The notes under the pieces were generated by a model. That model did not search any database. It had not been told where the DNA came from and saw only the letters and a program-made list of their open reading frames with translations. From NCBI GenBank assembly GCA_033675545.1, contig JAWDGP010005328.1:540921-604920 (forward strand): 64,000 bases of DNA, read 5' to 3'. Source of the DNA: Elysia crispata (taxonomy: Eukaryota; Mollusca; Gastropoda; Plakobranchidae). Positions 61,982 to 64,000 of this stretch are shown piece by piece. The position numbers and the translations under genes were made by a program. How positions within the stretch are numbered: position 1 is the stretch's first letter; each line of letters opens with the position of its first letter.

Positions 61982-64000
61982 CCATTGTCCTCTTTAGGAA
62001 AAAGGAACTTCTTTATGTTGATATGTTATTTAATCATGAACTATTGTGGCTTCAGTTCATACTTTGTGAAGTTTGCTTTTAAAAAGTATTTGCTTTTGTA
62101 TTTTGTTAGTTTTAATTAACTGAATGTTACAAACTGTGATACTAGCAATTAATATATTATGTATTTGATGTACCAGGGAATCATTTAAAATTCTACCAGC
62201 AGGTCCACAGAGCAAACTGTTAATACTGTTATAGGAGTCATTCAAAGCCATTTTTAATCTAGAAATGATCAAACACCATTGTTCTACATCTCATCATGAA
62301 AACTCAAAAATTTAAAAAGAGCTACCAAGGTTTATGCTAATTCATGTAACATTTCACTGCTTTCTTTTTATTTTTTTACCTATCAAAAATTATTGGAATG
62401 GTTTTAAACTCATTTTTTATACAGGTGCAACAAATACCTTGTTAAATTTTCTTTTATTTTTTATTGATTCAAGAACAACATTTTTTTAAAGACAGTATTG
62501 TCAACGATACTGGGAAAAACTTTTAAAGAATATGTCTTGGGGCTGAGCTGAAGGTACGATTTTATTTCTTTATTCTTTAGTTTTGGAGAATGCTTTTGTT
62601 TTTCCTACCTCAAATAGTGCAGTGAAATCACAATTTATATAGTTTGAATGTATCATGTGAATTTGGCATGTTATTTCAATATTCGTCTTTGACCCTAATA
62701 AGTTGTAATGGAGGGAAAGTGGAAAACTTGAAGAGATCCAATTCAAAATTTAAACGGTAGATCCAATTTGAAATTAAGGCGGTATCAAAGTTTCTGATAC
62801 CTTTTTTTCTTGTTATGGATCAGCACCCTGAGGTACCAAAGTGTTTTTCTGTTACAATGCCTTATCTAGAACTTGGTGAATTTCAAGGCTGGCAACGTAT
62901 TGCATTCTATCTGTATTAGAGTTTGCAAGCACTGTTTGAAAGATTTTGTCGGTTTATAAAATTTGTTTCTAATTCTTAGAGTCAATCTATGAAAATTGCA
63001 TAGAAAAAAAAAATATAAATATAAGCATAAATCCTACCATTCTGTCATATTTAAGACAGTTAGGAAATGCTCAGATGATTTCAAAAGTGCAATGCTGTGA
63101 CTTTTTTACACTGTAATTATTAATAATCTTACAAAAAATAAAAGTATTAGAGTTCCAATTTCTGTTTTGTTTATATTAATACATTATGTTTTGAGAGAGA
63201 AAAGAGATTGAAACTACCATGCTTAACAAATTTTTTATTAACTTTTTCAATAAAAACGTACATAAAACTAAGCCATAATGGCCTTACTTTTAAGGTCATG
63301 AACAGGACATAAAATAATTATATCTAATAAAAGGCAAAAAATGCATCAGCAAATTTGAAATTTGTCACTCTTAGCTGGGAAAGATATTATTATAAGAGCA
63401 GAAAATGAAGCGATTTGTATTGATGGTAATAGTAAATACAGATTATGGCAAAGTGTAAGTATCAGATTCCTTTGGTTACAGAACTTCCTCCTGTCAACAC
63501 CACTGACCAGTAAACATTCCTAAATTAATGGAAAGAGGAAGAATCGGGCAAAGTTAGCACAATACCAGGCCTGGTCTCCTCACTTGAGTTGAACATAGAG
63601 TTTCTGATCTTAAGCTCTTGACTTTTCCACCAAATATTAATATACATGTAGTTCAAAGTGGTGATATGTTCATAATATTATGGACATCCTTCAAAGAGAT
63701 GGGCATGCACATTGGCAAGAAAAATATCAGCCTGTGTCAGAATTCCGACCTTGATATTGTGATCTTGAACCCGCACAATTTCCTTGACACACCTTATTAA
63801 TTAAAAGATTAAACTTATCGTATGCTCCAATTGTCAGAGATAGACATACACTTTGTGTCAAGAGGTCTTCAACAATTATTTCGTTTGTTCACATTGTTGT
63901 TCTATTCAAGCCTGTTTACAATAATTTTATATCTTAGGCTAGTTTTGCTTTTAAGACAAAATGAAGCTTTTATATTGTAGGGTTTGAATCCGTGATAAAA
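61982..64000 (+). other. VWA8 3' UTR and downstream DNA, no further gene
   Basis: AT-rich with no protein frame worth calling. Candidate polyadenylation signals AATAAA lie at 63137-63142 and 63249-63254. Without transcripts I cannot say which, if either, ends the VWA8 mRNA. Confidence 0.5.

Overview
The window is AT-rich, intron-rich animal nuclear DNA. It holds one complete host gene and several mobile elements in different states of decay. The transposon families, the exon/intron style, and scattered AGATCT/TCTAGATCTAGA-type motifs suggest an invertebrate, and I lean towards a gastropod mollusc. The taxon is an inference; the sequence alone does not prove it.

Layout. Positions 1-1213 are the 3' part of a decayed protein gene of a repetitive family, with a stop and a frameshift; it may have a PIN/FEN-type nuclease fold. 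About 1872-4480 is a decayed piggyBac-type transposon that keeps two of its three catalytic Asp codons. Positions 5256-8111 are a decayed gene of an unnamed, probably transposon-derived family with a GGDHG block. Positions 10038-19425 are a full-length LTR retrotransposon with nearly identical 1.16-1.18 kb LTRs, a 5-bp target duplication (ATAAC), a primer binding site and a polypurine tract. Its gag-pol order is GAG-PR-INT-RT-RH. The integrase precedes the reverse transcriptase although the proteins are Ty3/Gypsy-like, which is the arrangement of the Gmr1 group. Positions 19431-22195 hold nothing I can name.

Positions 22196-61981 (+ strand) hold a complete gene for VWA8, a mitochondrial AAA+ ATPase with a C-terminal von Willebrand factor A domain. 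I placed 45 coding exons by homology and splice-site phase. They total 5709 coding bases (1902 residues plus stop), almost the same length as human VWA8. Three AAA+ modules come first, then a long middle region, then the VWA/MIDAS domain. One intron has a GC-AG boundary.

The VWA8 introns contain a 1.57 kb non-autonomous hAT element with a perfect 8-bp target duplication, a tRNA-derived SINE head, a small minisatellite, and a 1221-bp (CT)n tract starting 13 bases into an intron. From 61982 to 64000 there is only 3'-UTR or intergenic DNA.

The most unusual item is the Gmr1-type retrotransposon. It has integrase before reverse transcriptase, an apparent tRNA-Cys primer site, a second copy of that primer site inside the LTR, and a gag with no zinc knuckle.
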